A DNA stretch of 64,000 nt from Hahnella aquatica (lineage in GTDB: Bacteria > Pseudomonadota > Gammaproteobacteria > Burkholderiales > Burkholderiaceae_A). The DNA is taken from contig OZ239144.1 of assembly GCA_965194505.1 (NCBI GenBank), positions 930,001-994,000 of the forward strand, given 5' to 3'. Shown piece after piece: positions 27,077 through 35,212 of the stretch (positions are counted from its first letter, which is position 1; the number at the start of each line of letters is the position of its first letter). Position numbers and translations under genes: made by a program. A model generated the notes under the pieces. It ran no database searches and had not been told where the DNA came from. It saw nothing but the letters and a program-made list of their open reading frames with translations.

Positions 27077-27538
27077 CTAGGATTGTATCCGGCCCTCAGG
27101 GGTTTTGGCGTCGGGGGTTTTGGCACCCTCGGGGTTGGGCGGCGCGGCGCTCTCTGATGCATCGACTGCGGCATCGACTGCGGCATCGACTGCGGCATCG
27201 ACTGCGGCATCGACTGCGGCACTGCCCTGCGAGTCCGTCCCAGGCGCCTCTGCGAGGGACTCGTCGGGTGGGCTGGCCGGCGGATCGACCGGGGGGTGCG
27301 CAGCCAGCCGGGCCTCCTCTTCGAGCTTGGCCAAAATGGCGGCACGGGCCTCTTCGACCCGGGCCTTGGCCGCATCTCGCGTGGCCACCAGCGGGTTCAT
27401 GGGCGGGTCCGCCTCGGCCTTGCGCTTGGCAATGGCCTTCATCTCTCGGCGGTGCATCCAGTAGAGCAGCAGGACCACGCCGAAGCCAAGAAAGCCCTCA
27501 ATGATGATGATGGGTGTAAAGCCGTCCATGTCGAGCAT
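27077..27538 (-). CDS. Membrane-anchored hypothetical protein with AAVD repeats
   Basis: About 153 residues from ATG 27538. A single N-terminal helix (FTPIIIIEGFLGFGVVLLLYW) is followed by a basic, then Ala/Glu-rich predicted coil and a Pro-rich stretch. Near the C-terminus a tract of AAVD repeats is encoded by five identical 12-base units. No known domain is recognised. Topology suggests a cytoplasmic tail tethered to the inner membrane. The start is uncertain (ATG 27592, 27538 or 27529); the chosen one keeps only the helix and its short lead. It ends 9 bases before the tRNA-Gly gene. Confidence 0.6.
   Translation of the reverse strand: MLDMDGFTPIIIIEGFLGFGVVLLLYWMHRREMKAIAKRKAEADPPMNPLVATRDAAKARVEEARAAILAKLEEEARLAAHPPVDPPASPPDESLAEAPGTDSQGSAAVDAAVDAAVDAAVDAAVDASESAAPPNPEGAKTPDAKTPEGRIQS
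27160..27219. repeat. Five perfect tandem copies of a 12-base unit
   Basis: The unit CATCGACTGCGG occurs five times head to tail with no mismatch, inside the coding region of the membrane-anchored protein, where it encodes AAVD repeats. Because 12 is a multiple of 3, copy-number change keeps the frame. Confidence 0.97.
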
Positions 27539-27622
27539 TTTGACAGGGAATCCGCTTGGCCGATTCGCGGGCATGGACATCCAGACCAGCATCAGGGCTC
27601 TTTCGAATCAGGAGCCTCAAAC

Positions 27623-27808
27623 ATGTTTCAGTCCAAACGCAACACCCGATCCCGCCTGCTCGCCACCCTGTCTGTGTCGGGTTGGTCCTTGCTGCTGCTC
27701 GTCTGGCTCACCCCCGATGGAGACCTTCAGCTTGCGCTCAAGGGGCTGGGCCAACTCCTCTCAGACTGGCCCGCCCACTCCGCCCATCGGTTTGTGTCTA
27801 GCGAATGA
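27623..27808 (+). CDS. Small single-helix protein, 61 residues, unknown function
   Basis: The ORF begins at ATG 27623 with AGGAG eight bases upstream, a good Shine-Dalgarno. It encodes a basic N-terminus (MFQSKRNTRSRLL), one hydrophobic helix (SGWSLLLLVWL) and a short amphipathic tail. No family is recognised. It faces away from the AAVD-repeat gene and ends 11 bases inside the convergent neighbour. It could be a small inner-membrane protein. The clear ribosome site and topology favour a real gene, but I have no homologue to support it. Confidence 0.5.
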   Translation: MFQSKRNTRSRLLATLSVSGWSLLLLVWLTPDGDLQLALKGLGQLLSDWPAHSAHRFVSSE

Positions 27809-28580
27809 AGTTCTGGATCGCCTTGGAGACACGGGCCGAATCCTCGCTGACCAGGAACCGCAGCAGCGCCACCTTGTCGTCGTAGGAATTCGCCGTGTTG
27901 AGCAACTCCATCGAAATCTTGGGCTTCTTGGGCTTGAGGCGAGCCTTGATCTCCTCGAGGGACTCGCCTTCCTCGATTTCAATGAGATCGTCGGGGTTGA
28001 CCACATCCGGCGGTGGCAGGGCAGCGGCAGCAGCGGCCGCGGCGACCTCTGCAGCCTGGGCGGCCTGCGCATCGGCGGCGGCCTTGGCCAGGACTTGTTT
28101 CACATGGGCCTTGGGGTTGTTCACCCGTTTGGTGAGCGATGTCGCACGCGAGCGAATCTCCTTGGGCACGGGCGGCACCATCGAGCGCCACAGAAAGCCC
28201 GCAATGGCTGTGATCATCATGGCCATGACGAGAAAGCCCACAACCTCCACACTGAAGAGAAGCTCTGGCGACTTCACGCCAACGTAGGAGATCACCACGA
28301 GGGCGGCGCCGAGGATGGCTGCCGAGACCACCTGCGAGCGGGGGTCGGCCACCTTGACCTTGGCCTTGAAGCTGGGCCGTGGCTTGATCTCCTCGCCGTC
28401 GGTCTTCACGATCACATAGGTCATGAAGGCCATGAGGCCGACCATCACCACGTAGGCCATGATGTCAAAGGCCAGGAAGACCTTTGGGTGCACCATGGCG
28501 AGCACCATGTAAATCAGAGCAATTGGGGCCACGGCCAGAAAGGCGATGAGCTTCTTTTGAATGAGGCGGGTCTGAACCAT
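27798..28580 (-). CDS. Hypothetical membrane protein with four helices and an acidic/basic cytoplasmic tail
   Basis: A 260-residue protein from ATG 28580, which has GGAG seven bases upstream; ATG 28592 lacks one. Helices lie at about 8-27, 34-55, 82-98 and 106-127. An Ala-rich linker (about 165-190) leads to an acidic patch and a compact C-terminal motif with LLNTANSYDDKVALLRFL and SEDSARVSKAIQNFI. The last motif looks like a short helical docking domain and faintly recalls the FliG-binding tail of FliF; this is only an impression. No function can be assigned. Confidence 0.75.
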   Translation of the reverse strand: MVQTRLIQKKLIAFLAVAPIALIYMVLAMVHPKVFLAFDIMAYVVMVGLMAFMTYVIVKTDGEEIKPRPSFKAKVKVADPRSQVVSAAILGAALVVISYVGVKSPELLFSVEVVGFLVMAMMITAIAGFLWRSMVPPVPKEIRSRATSLTKRVNNPKAHVKQVLAKAAADAQAAQAAEVAAAAAAAALPPPDVVNPDDLIEIEEGESLEEIKARLKPKKPKISMELLNTANSYDDKVALLRFLVSEDSARVSKAIQNFIR

Positions 28581-28665
28581 GGTGCTCTCCATCCCTGAAA
28601 AGTGTCGATCAGTGGTTAGATCGGCAGACCAGCCGGTTTCTTGAGATCAGGCTGTGCAATCGGCC

Positions 28666-29181
28666 TTACTTCTTGGCGTCTTTCGCAGCATCCTTCGCGG
28701 CCTTCTCTGCGGCAGCCTTCTCCGCCTCCTCTGAGCCCGGTGGCGGGGGCGGCGGCTCGACATAGCCCGAGGATGTCGTGCTGCTCTCGACGGAGCAGAC
28801 CAACTCGTGCAAGGTTGGGATCACACCCGTGCTTCCGATGTCCTTCCAGTCGGGGTCTTCCGAGCGCATCGAGGCGATGATTTGACCGCCAGCGGCCGTT
28901 CCTTGGTAGTGGATGGCAAAGATGGTCCGGACGCGGCGACCCTTGCATTCGATCTCCGTGCGAGACCTCAGCGAGAGGGCCCCAACCTTGTTTCGCTCAA
29001 CGAGGTTGGTGAGCCGCCAGAAACTGCGGACATCCCCGCGAACATCAATGCGGTCGATGTCCAGAAAGTGTTTGACGCGAACAGGCTCTTCACCGACAAA
29101 TCGATAGGTGACCTGGGCGTGAAGGCTCGTGGCCTGGCAGAGAAGAAGCGCTGCAATGCTGACAAGAACGTTCGGTCTCAT
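28666..29181 (-). CDS. Surface-adhesin-E-like secreted protein
   Basis: A 171-residue protein with a signal peptide (about 1-22, ending LHAQ) and one domain of roughly 100 residues with FWRLTNL, SRTEIEC and a late cysteine, as in the Adhesin_E family (PF16747) common in betaproteobacteria. A Pro-rich then Lys/Ala-rich tail follows. It is likely periplasmic or surface-exposed; the name comes from a Haemophilus protein and should not be taken as proof of adhesion. The start is ATG 29181 with AGGA 7 bases upstream, not the GTG two codons earlier. Confidence 0.7.
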   Translation of the reverse strand: MRPNVLVSIAALLLCQATSLHAQVTYRFVGEEPVRVKHFLDIDRIDVRGDVRSFWRLTNLVERNKVGALSLRSRTEIECKGRRVRTIFAIHYQGTAAGGQIIASMRSEDPDWKDIGSTGVIPTLHELVCSVESSTTSSGYVEPPPPPPGSEEAEKAAAEKAAKDAAKDAKK

Positions 29182-29200
29182 GGCCACATCCTAACCGAGC

Positions 29201-29995
29201 TCAACGAATTCCGAAACGTCGCTCGGTGAGCCGCAGGGCCAAGAAAAAGCTCCCAAGCCCATAGAGCGCCAGCAGCCCGAGGTTGGCCAGCACCGCGGTC
29301 GGCCACTCGCCCATGAAGAGCGGTCGCACCAAAGAGACCGCCGCCGTGAGGGGCAGCCATTCCGACAAGGCCCACAGAAAGGGCGGCAACTGCTCTCTCG
29401 GGAAGTAGACCCCAGACAAAAATGTCATCGGCGTGAGGAAGAGGGTGATGTAGTAGGTGAAAAAGTCGTAGCCGCGGGCCAGGGCATTGAAGACCAGCGC
29501 CATGGCGGCAAAGACCAGGCCAATGAAGAGCATGAGCGGCCAGACCAGCAGCAAGGTTGGGGCGGTTGAAATGCCGAGCACCACCATGACCACGAGGATG
29601 GCCGTGGCCGTAAAGAGCGACTTAAAGCCCGCCCAGATGGCCTCGGCCAGCACAATGTCTCGCAGGCCAATGGGGGCATTGAGAATGCCCTCCCAAGTCC
29701 GCTGCGGCCCCATCCGAGAGTAAGCCGAATAGAGGCCTTCAAAGCTCGCTGCGGTCATGGTGCTTGCACAGATCGAGCCGCTGGCCAGGAACAACAGGTA
29801 GGGAATGGTCTGCCCGTTGTAATCCACGGCACCAATAAGGGCCCCGACACCAAAGCCAAATGCCACCAGCACAAAGAGTGGTTCGGCGATGTTGCCAATG
29901 AGGCTTGGGACAAAGAGCTTTCGCCAGACCAGCAGGTTGCGCTGAAAGACAGGCACCCAGGCCCATCGGGCGGCCAAGATAGACATTGGGCTCAT
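29201..29995 (-). CDS. ABC-2 type transporter permease, NodJ-like
   Basis: A 264-residue permease with six hydrophobic helices and the ABC-2 motif region with PMTFLSGVYFPREQLP near the end, which is characteristic of NodJ/DrrB-type exporters. It pairs with the ATPase directly upstream, overlapping by four bases (ATGA). NodIJ-type pairs are common in Burkholderiales without any nodulation genes, and their substrates are mostly unknown, probably lipid-linked or glycan-like molecules. Confidence 0.88.
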   Translation of the reverse strand: MSPMSILAARWAWVPVFQRNLLVWRKLFVPSLIGNIAEPLFVLVAFGFGVGALIGAVDYNGQTIPYLLFLASGSICASTMTAASFEGLYSAYSRMGPQRTWEGILNAPIGLRDIVLAEAIWAGFKSLFTATAILVVMVVLGISTAPTLLLVWPLMLFIGLVFAAMALVFNALARGYDFFTYYITLFLTPMTFLSGVYFPREQLPPFLWALSEWLPLTAAVSLVRPLFMGEWPTAVLANLGLLALYGLGSFFLALRLTERRFGIR

Positions 29996-30948
29996 GCGGC
30001 CTCCCGAATCTCTCGGCCCGTGAACTTCAGAAAGACATCCTCGAGGTCGGCGGGCCGATGCAGGACTCGGAGCCCTGGCCTGGTTTCGAGAGCCTGCAGC
30101 AGTGCATGCGGAGCCCGCGAGTAAAAGAAGGTGCTCTCCCCACTGACCTCCACGCGGTCCGCGTGAATGGCGATGTCTGCACGTTCTGAATCCGTTTGAA
30201 GGCCCTGCACCTCGACCACGTGCGGCTCAACCTCCGCCGCAATCAAGGCCTTGGGCGAGCCCTCGGCAATCTTTTGCCCATGGTCCATCACCATGACCCG
30301 GTCGCAGAGTCGCTCGGCCTCTTCCATGAAGTGGGTGGTGAGAATGATGGCCTTGCCACGCTTTCGAAGGGCGCCGAGTCGCTCCCACATGACATGACGT
30401 GCCTGTGGGTCTAGGCCCGTGGTGGGCTCATCGAGGATGAGCACATCGGGGTCGTTGACAAGTGAGCGGGCCAGGCTCAGTCGTCGCTTCATGCCGCCGG
30501 AGAGCTCATCAATGCGCGCATATGCCTTATGCGTCAGTTCGGCAAAGGCGAGCAGGTCGGGAATCTGTTTTTCAATCTCGGCATCGGAGAGGCCAAAGTA
30601 GCGGCCATAGGTCAGGATGTTCTCGCGGCAATTAAAGTCTGGGTCGAGGGTGTCGAATTGACCCACAACGCCAAGGCGCTTGCGAACGCGCTGTGCATGG
30701 GTGGGCTGCTCAAGGCCGAATGCGGTCACCTGGCCGGCGTCTGCAGTGAGCAGTCCGAGCAGAATGCGGGTGGTGGTGGTCTTGCCCGCGCCGTTGGGGC
30801 CGATGATGCCAAGGCATTCGCCTGGGAAGAGCGCCAGGTCGAGACCGGAGAGGGCTGTGTGTCGGCCGAGCCGCTTGGTCACGCCCTGCATCAGGATGAG
30901 CGGTGCGCGGTTGGCAGCATCAGTTCGTGCTAAGTTGGTGTCGTTCAT
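29992..30948 (-). CDS. ABC transporter ATP-binding protein, NodI-like
   Basis: A 318-residue ATPase. Walker A GPNGAGKTT (50-58), Q-loop VVGQFDTLDP, signature LSGGMKRRL (149-157), Walker B LILDEPTTGLD (170-180) and H-loop TTHFMEEAE are all intact. The VGQFDTLDPDF segment after the Walker A domain is typical of NodI. It works with the NodJ-like permease as an exporter at the inner membrane. It is divergent from a small membrane-anchored protein gene across only 21 bases. Confidence 0.9.
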   Translation of the reverse strand: MNDTNLARTDAANRAPLILMQGVTKRLGRHTALSGLDLALFPGECLGIIGPNGAGKTTTTRILLGLLTADAGQVTAFGLEQPTHAQRVRKRLGVVGQFDTLDPDFNCRENILTYGRYFGLSDAEIEKQIPDLLAFAELTHKAYARIDELSGGMKRRLSLARSLVNDPDVLILDEPTTGLDPQARHVMWERLGALRKRGKAIILTTHFMEEAERLCDRVMVMDHGQKIAEGSPKALIAAEVEPHVVEVQGLQTDSERADIAIHADRVEVSGESTFFYSRAPHALLQALETRPGLRVLHRPADLEDVFLKFTGREIREAA

Positions 30949-30969
30949 GAAACGGATCGAGACGCGGGT

Positions 30970-31602
30970 ATGAAGAAGTTCATCATCATCATTGTCGTGC
31001 TTTTCCTGGCTGCTGCCGGCGCCGGCGGTTTTGCCTTCCTGCAGTGGCAGACGGCCACTGAACTCAACGCAGAGGTCGAGCAGCTTCGGGCGGAAACCGC
31101 CTCTCAGCGCCAGCAGCTCGAGGGTCTGTCTCGAATGGAGAGCCTGCTCTCCAAAGAAAAGCAGTTCGATGCGGCCCGTGAGGCCCTGGCAGGCGGCCAG
31201 GTCTTGTCAGACATGGAGGCCATCGTGCGCGGCTCCAAGGAGCCCAGCACCGAGCGCCTCTTGGGCCTTGGTGCCCTGCGGCTGATGGTCAAAGGCCCGC
31301 AAGATCCCTCCGTGGCGGAAGCCTTCGACCGGGCCCTGAAGATGACCGACCTCCCAAGCCGCTTGGCAGCAACCTGTGCAGCACAGGCCGGCATTCGTGC
31401 CGCCGGTGGGCAGGTCGAGATGCTCAGTGAGTGCGCCAAGCTTCGGCCGGCACCGGAGCCCGCCGCTCCGCCAGCAGCCGAGGCTGCGCCCTCAACAGGT
31501 GCGCCGGCTGCGGCAGGCAACGGGGCGGCGCCCGCGGCGGGGTCTGCACCCTCGCCCGCATCTGCACCAGCGCCTGCACCGGCTGCGGACAAGAAAGGCT
31601 AA
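30970..31602 (+). CDS. Membrane-anchored coiled-coil protein with Ala/Pro-rich tail, unknown function
   Basis: A 210-residue protein. One N-terminal helix (FIIIIVVLFLAAAGAGGFAFL) is followed by a coiled coil with heptads (ELNAEVEQLRAETASQRQQL), a central helical part that may be repeat-like, and a long low-complexity tail of Ala and Pro ending in ADKKG. The layout suggests a periplasmic protein anchored in the inner membrane. No family is recognised. It faces the nodI-like gene across 21 bases, so it may share regulation with the exporter. Confidence 0.75.
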   Translation: MKKFIIIIVVLFLAAAGAGGFAFLQWQTATELNAEVEQLRAETASQRQQLEGLSRMESLLSKEKQFDAAREALAGGQVLSDMEAIVRGSKEPSTERLLGLGALRLMVKGPQDPSVAEAFDRALKMTDLPSRLAATCAAQAGIRAAGGQVEMLSECAKLRPAPEPAAPPAAEAAPSTGAPAAAGNGAAPAAGSAPSPASAPAPAPAADKKG

Positions 31603-31618
31603 CGAACCTCGGGATTGG

Positions 31619-32500
31619 TCAGACCGTGATGGCGCCCACGAAGCGCCGGATGGCCTGACAGACCTGCGCATCATAAGGCGCAGGGTGGCGGGCCTCGGGC
31701 ACCACCAAGGTCTCACCCAGTGGGTTGCAGCGGCGCGTGGCCTCGATGGCCTGGTCATTCACCACATCACTTTGACCCGCCTTGATGAGCAGCACCGGCT
31801 GCGTCACTTGTGAAAACGTTTCTCTGAAGTCCACGCCGTGCATGGTGGTCTGGTGCACGATGTCGAGGTGCTTGGGCTGTTGAACGGCACGCAGCAGGCG
31901 GGGGTCGATTTGAAGGTCCTCGGCCACCTCCCGGTGGTTGCCAAAGAGGGCTGCGCCCTTTGTCGCAGCGCCAAGCCCGGTCATCAGGCCAAAGATGCCG
32001 GCCCAGGGCAGCAGACAGGCCACATCGTTGAGCACCACGCTGGCCAGGCCTGCTGGCTGCTGGGCCGCGATGGACATCGCCAAAATGCCGCCCATGCTGG
32101 TGCCCACCAAATGCAGCCGAGGGGAGGGCCGAGATTCGCGAAAAAGGCTCGATGGTCTGGCTGAGGACGCCATTCGGCCCTGGACATAGGCCAGCGCCAC
32201 GCCAATGTCGCTCAGGTAGCGGCTCATTCGGTAATGGGAGGCCTCCTTCATGGGGTCGCTGTCGCCTCGTCCGGCATGGTCGAGGATGAAGAGTCGGTGG
32301 TCTTGGCCCAATTCCCTCTGTAGACCGCTGAAGCTCTCATGGGTTTCGAGCAGGCCTGGCAGGCAGAGGAGCACCTCTGAGGCTGATTCGGGCCCCACTT
32401 CTTGAATGGCGATGCGTCTGGTGGGCTCCTCGCCTGCGATCAGCAGGCGAACGACAACAGCCTCAGTGTCCTTCACTGCGCTCGAAGGCCTCTGCGACAT
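31619..32500 (-). CDS. Alpha/beta hydrolase
   Basis: A 293-residue hydrolase with triad S135 (GTSMGG), D245 (AGQSDVVND) and H272 (EARHPAPYD), and oxyanion loop CLPGLLET. It resembles general esterase/lactonase-type hydrolases; the substrate is unknown. The ATG at 32500 overlaps the end of fbpC by 38 bases and has no evident Shine-Dalgarno. A GTG at 32476 is an alternative. It is probably translated from the fbpC transcript. Confidence 0.8.
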   Translation of the reverse strand: MSQRPSSAVKDTEAVVVRLLIAGEEPTRRIAIQEVGPESASEVLLCLPGLLETHESFSGLQRELGQDHRLFILDHAGRGDSDPMKEASHYRMSRYLSDIGVALAYVQGRMASSARPSSLFRESRPSPRLHLVGTSMGGILAMSIAAQQPAGLASVVLNDVACLLPWAGIFGLMTGLGAATKGAALFGNHREVAEDLQIDPRLLRAVQQPKHLDIVHQTTMHGVDFRETFSQVTQPVLLIKAGQSDVVNDQAIEATRRCNPLGETLVVPEARHPAPYDAQVCQAIRRFVGAITV

Positions 32501-33575
32501 TGGCGTGGGCAGGGAAGGTCACCACGTGGTCGGCCTCGAGCCGAATACCAATGGGTTCATGCAAGGGATGGTCGTGGTGACTCGGAACAAGCGAGAGAAT
32601 CTGCTCGCCGTTGGGCAGTTCAAGCGTGTAGAGGAAGTCGGCGCCGCGAAAGCTCTTGCGAATGACCTTGGCCTGAAGCGGACTCTCATCGTCATGCACG
32701 ACGTCATCGGGCCGCAGCAGGACACGCACTTCCTCCGACTGAATTTTTTCGTTGCAGCAACAGGGCGCCAAGGCCAGGGTGCCCAGCGGGGTTCTCACCT
32801 CATGGTGCGTCTGAAGGCCACTGACCATGGCGCCTTCGCCAATGAAGCGGGCCACCTTGGGTGAGCAGGGCTCGTGATAGACGTTGTAGGGGCTGCTCCA
32901 CTGGGCAAGTTGACCATCAAACATCACGCCGAGCTGGTCAGCCATGGTGAAGGCCTCTGCCTGGTCGTGTGTGACCAGCACGGCGGTCTGGCCCGCGGTC
33001 TTGAGAATGTCGCGAACTTCTCGGGCGAGTCGGGCGCGAAGGTTGAGGTCGAGGTTGGAGAAGGGCTCATCGAGCAGCAGCAAGCCGGGGGCCGGTGCCA
33101 GTGCGCGGGCCAGCGCCACCCGCTGGGCCTGGCCGCCGGAGATCTCGTGCGGGTAGCGGTCGGCGAAGGCACGCAGGCCCACCAGGTCGATCATGTCGCG
33201 CGCGCGCTGCCGTGCTTGCTCGTCGGCCGCCTTGGGGCGGCCTGCCGTCAGGCCAAAGAGAACGTTCTCTTCCAGCCGCAGGTGCGGGAAGAGGGCGTAG
33301 TCCTGAAAGACCATGCCAATACCGCGGGTCTCTGGGGCCAGGTTCACGCCGGGTCCAAACAGCATTCGGCTCCCAAGCAGGATGCGTCCCGTGACGGGCT
33401 GCACAAAGCCCGCAATGGCCCGAAGCAGGCTGCTCTTGCCGCAGCCCGATGGCCCCACCAGGCAGGCAATCTCTCCTTCGGCGAGGTCTAGGCTCAGCCC
33501 CCGCACCGCATCGGCCCCATGCGGTGTGTCCGGGTAACGGATGGTGATTGCGTCGATTTGGAGGGACTCAGACAT
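32463..33575 (-). CDS. ABC importer ATPase, Fe3+ (FbpC) type
   Basis: A 370-residue ATPase with Walker A GPSGCGKSS (41-49), signature ISGGQAQRV (145-153), LLLLDEPFSNLD (165-176) and a C-terminal regulatory TOBE-like domain. The order and QDYALFPHL Q-loop fit the CUT1/FbpC family. The TOBE domain contains an unusual CCC triplet (APCCCNEK). It should power the FbpB-type permease encoded divergently across 23 bases. Iron(III) is the usual substrate, but thiamine or polyamine systems look similar, so the substrate is inferred. Confidence 0.82.
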   Translation of the reverse strand: MSESLQIDAITIRYPDTPHGADAVRGLSLDLAEGEIACLVGPSGCGKSSLLRAIAGFVQPVTGRILLGSRMLFGPGVNLAPETRGIGMVFQDYALFPHLRLEENVLFGLTAGRPKAADEQARQRARDMIDLVGLRAFADRYPHEISGGQAQRVALARALAPAPGLLLLDEPFSNLDLNLRARLAREVRDILKTAGQTAVLVTHDQAEAFTMADQLGVMFDGQLAQWSSPYNVYHEPCSPKVARFIGEGAMVSGLQTHHEVRTPLGTLALAPCCCNEKIQSEEVRVLLRPDDVVHDDESPLQAKVIRKSFRGADFLYTLELPNGEQILSLVPSHHDHPLHEPIGIRLEADHVVTFPAHANVAEAFERSEGH

Positions 33576-33584
33576 GCGCCCCAG

Positions 33585-33590
33585 TATAGT
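33585..33590 (+). promoter_or_regulatory. Candidate -10 element (TATAGT) for the fbpB-type gene
   Basis: TATAGT ends 8 bases before the ATG at 33599, so transcription would begin at or almost at the start codon. No Shine-Dalgarno is visible in the 8-base gap. Confidence 0.5.
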
Positions 33591-33598
33591 GTCTGCGT

Positions 33599-35212
33599 AT
33601 GCAAAATCGGGTATTGCGCGCCACCGTCTCCCTTGTTTTTATCCTTGCAATCGCGGCTCCGCTGATCGCGGTGGCCTGGCTTGGAATGGCTGCTTTTGCG
33701 GATCCGTCTGCCTTGGGCTGGATGACCCAGACGGTGTTGCCCATTTACCTCCTCAACAGCGTCTCGCTCTGCCTGGGCAGCCTTGCGGTGGCCTGGGCTC
33801 TGGGGCTGCCAGCAGCCTGGTTTCTAAGCCAATACGAGTTTCGGGGTCGGGTCGCATTGGAGTGGGCCATGATTCTTCCAATGGCACTGCCCGCCTATGT
33901 CGTGGCCTATGCCTACACCGATGCGCTGGATTTCTCCGGCTGGTTGGCCCAGTGGTTCCAGATGTTTGCCCTGTGGGTGGGTCTTTCCGCACAGGAGTTC
34001 CAGGCGATCTGGCCCGAGATTCGCTCCTTGCCGGGTGCCATTTTTGTGCTCGGTGTGGCCCTGAGCCCATATGTGGGCTTGCTGGCCAAGACCGCCTTTG
34101 AAGACCGGCAGGTGAACCTCTCGGAGGCGGCCCGCTCATTGGGACTCTCGCCCGCGGGTGCCTTCTACCGCGTGGTGCTGCCCTTGGCCAGGCCCGCGCT
34201 GGTGGCGGGCAGCGCCCTGGTCATCATGGAGTGCCTGGCCGATTACGGCACCGTGGCCTTCTTCTCGGTGCAGACGCTCTCCACGGGGCTCTTCAAGACA
34301 TGGTTTGGCTATGGCGATCGCTCGGCGGCTGCGTTGATGGGCCTGGGCATGCTGGGGCTGGCCGTGCTCATTCTGGCCTGGGAGCGCGTGGTTCGCGGGC
34401 GTGCGGGCTTCATTGGGCGGCCGGGTCAGGCGCGGCCGCGACTGCCGCTGCAGGGCAGGGCCCGGTATTGGGTGCCGCTGGCCTGCGGCCTCGGCGGCAT
34501 GTTTGGGTTTGTGCTGCCTGTTGCGCTCCTGCTGGTCGCGGGGCTCTCCTCGGCCGAGCCCATCGCGGTGAACAACCTCATGCGGCAGACCCTTCAGACG
34601 GCCTTCTATGGCGTGTATGCCCTGGCCGTGATTCTTCCAATGGCCATCGTGCTCGCCTATGGCCAGCGCAGCATGCAAGGGGGCTGGCTCTCCAAGGGCC
34701 TACAACTGGCCTCATCGGGCTATGCCGTGCCGGGCCTGGTGGTAGCCCTGGGCCTGCTCGGTTGGAGTGCGTTCTTTACTCAGACCGCCATGAGCCTCTT
34801 CGACTGGCGGGTCACGCTCACCGCCACCAGCGTGCTGCTGATCGGGGGGTACCTCACCCGATTCTTCACGGTTGGCTATTCCAGCGTGGAGGTTGGCCTG
34901 GGGCGGCTGACCAACAGCCTGGACTGGTCGGCCCGCAGCCTCGGGCTGTCTGCCCAGCAGGTCGTGTTCCGCGTGCACTGGCCCGTGCTTCGTGGCAGCG
35001 CCGCGGTGGCGGGCCTCCTGGTGTTCGTCGATGTGGTCAAGGAACTGCCCCTGACACTGGTGCTGCGGCCCATGAATATCGAGACCCTTGCCACCGCAGC
35101 CCATCAGTTTGCTGCGGATGAACGCTTGGCCCAGGCGGCCTGGCCCTCGCTGACCATCGCCCTGGTGGGGCTTCTTCCACTGCTGGTGTTGGGCCCGAGG
35201 CTTCGGGCCTAG
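33599..35212 (+). CDS. ABC importer permease, Fe3+ (FbpB) type
   Basis: A 537-residue permease of two fused halves, about 12 helices. Each half has an EAA loop: EAARSLGLSPAGAFYRV near residue 178 and WSARSLGLSAQQVVFRV near residue 445. This double-domain form is typical of FbpB. No periplasmic binding protein gene (fbpA) lies nearby, so that component must be encoded elsewhere. The stop codon lies in a CTAG palindrome shared with the stop of the convergent ppk gene. Confidence 0.87.
   Translation: MQNRVLRATVSLVFILAIAAPLIAVAWLGMAAFADPSALGWMTQTVLPIYLLNSVSLCLGSLAVAWALGLPAAWFLSQYEFRGRVALEWAMILPMALPAYVVAYAYTDALDFSGWLAQWFQMFALWVGLSAQEFQAIWPEIRSLPGAIFVLGVALSPYVGLLAKTAFEDRQVNLSEAARSLGLSPAGAFYRVVLPLARPALVAGSALVIMECLADYGTVAFFSVQTLSTGLFKTWFGYGDRSAAALMGLGMLGLAVLILAWERVVRGRAGFIGRPGQARPRLPLQGRARYWVPLACGLGGMFGFVLPVALLLVAGLSSAEPIAVNNLMRQTLQTAFYGVYALAVILPMAIVLAYGQRSMQGGWLSKGLQLASSGYAVPGLVVALGLLGWSAFFTQTAMSLFDWRVTLTATSVLLIGGYLTRFFTVGYSSVEVGLGRLTNSLDWSARSLGLSAQQVVFRVHWPVLRGSAAVAGLLVFVDVVKELPLTLVLRPMNIETLATAAHQFAADERLAQAAWPSLTIALVGLLPLLVLGPRLRA

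Noticed and set aside
27160..27219. Tandem 12-base repeats as a CRISPR array
   Set aside because: There are no spacers; the units are contiguous and in frame with a coding sequence.
26914..27504. Plus-strand ORF of 196 codons over tRNA-Gly
   Set aside because: It contains GDGNRTHVLSMGSS, the classic antisense translation of a tRNA, and then mirrors the AAVD-repeat gene.
29201..30948. Nodulation genes
   Set aside because: NodIJ-like exporters occur widely in Burkholderiales; no nodABC or other nodulation gene is present.
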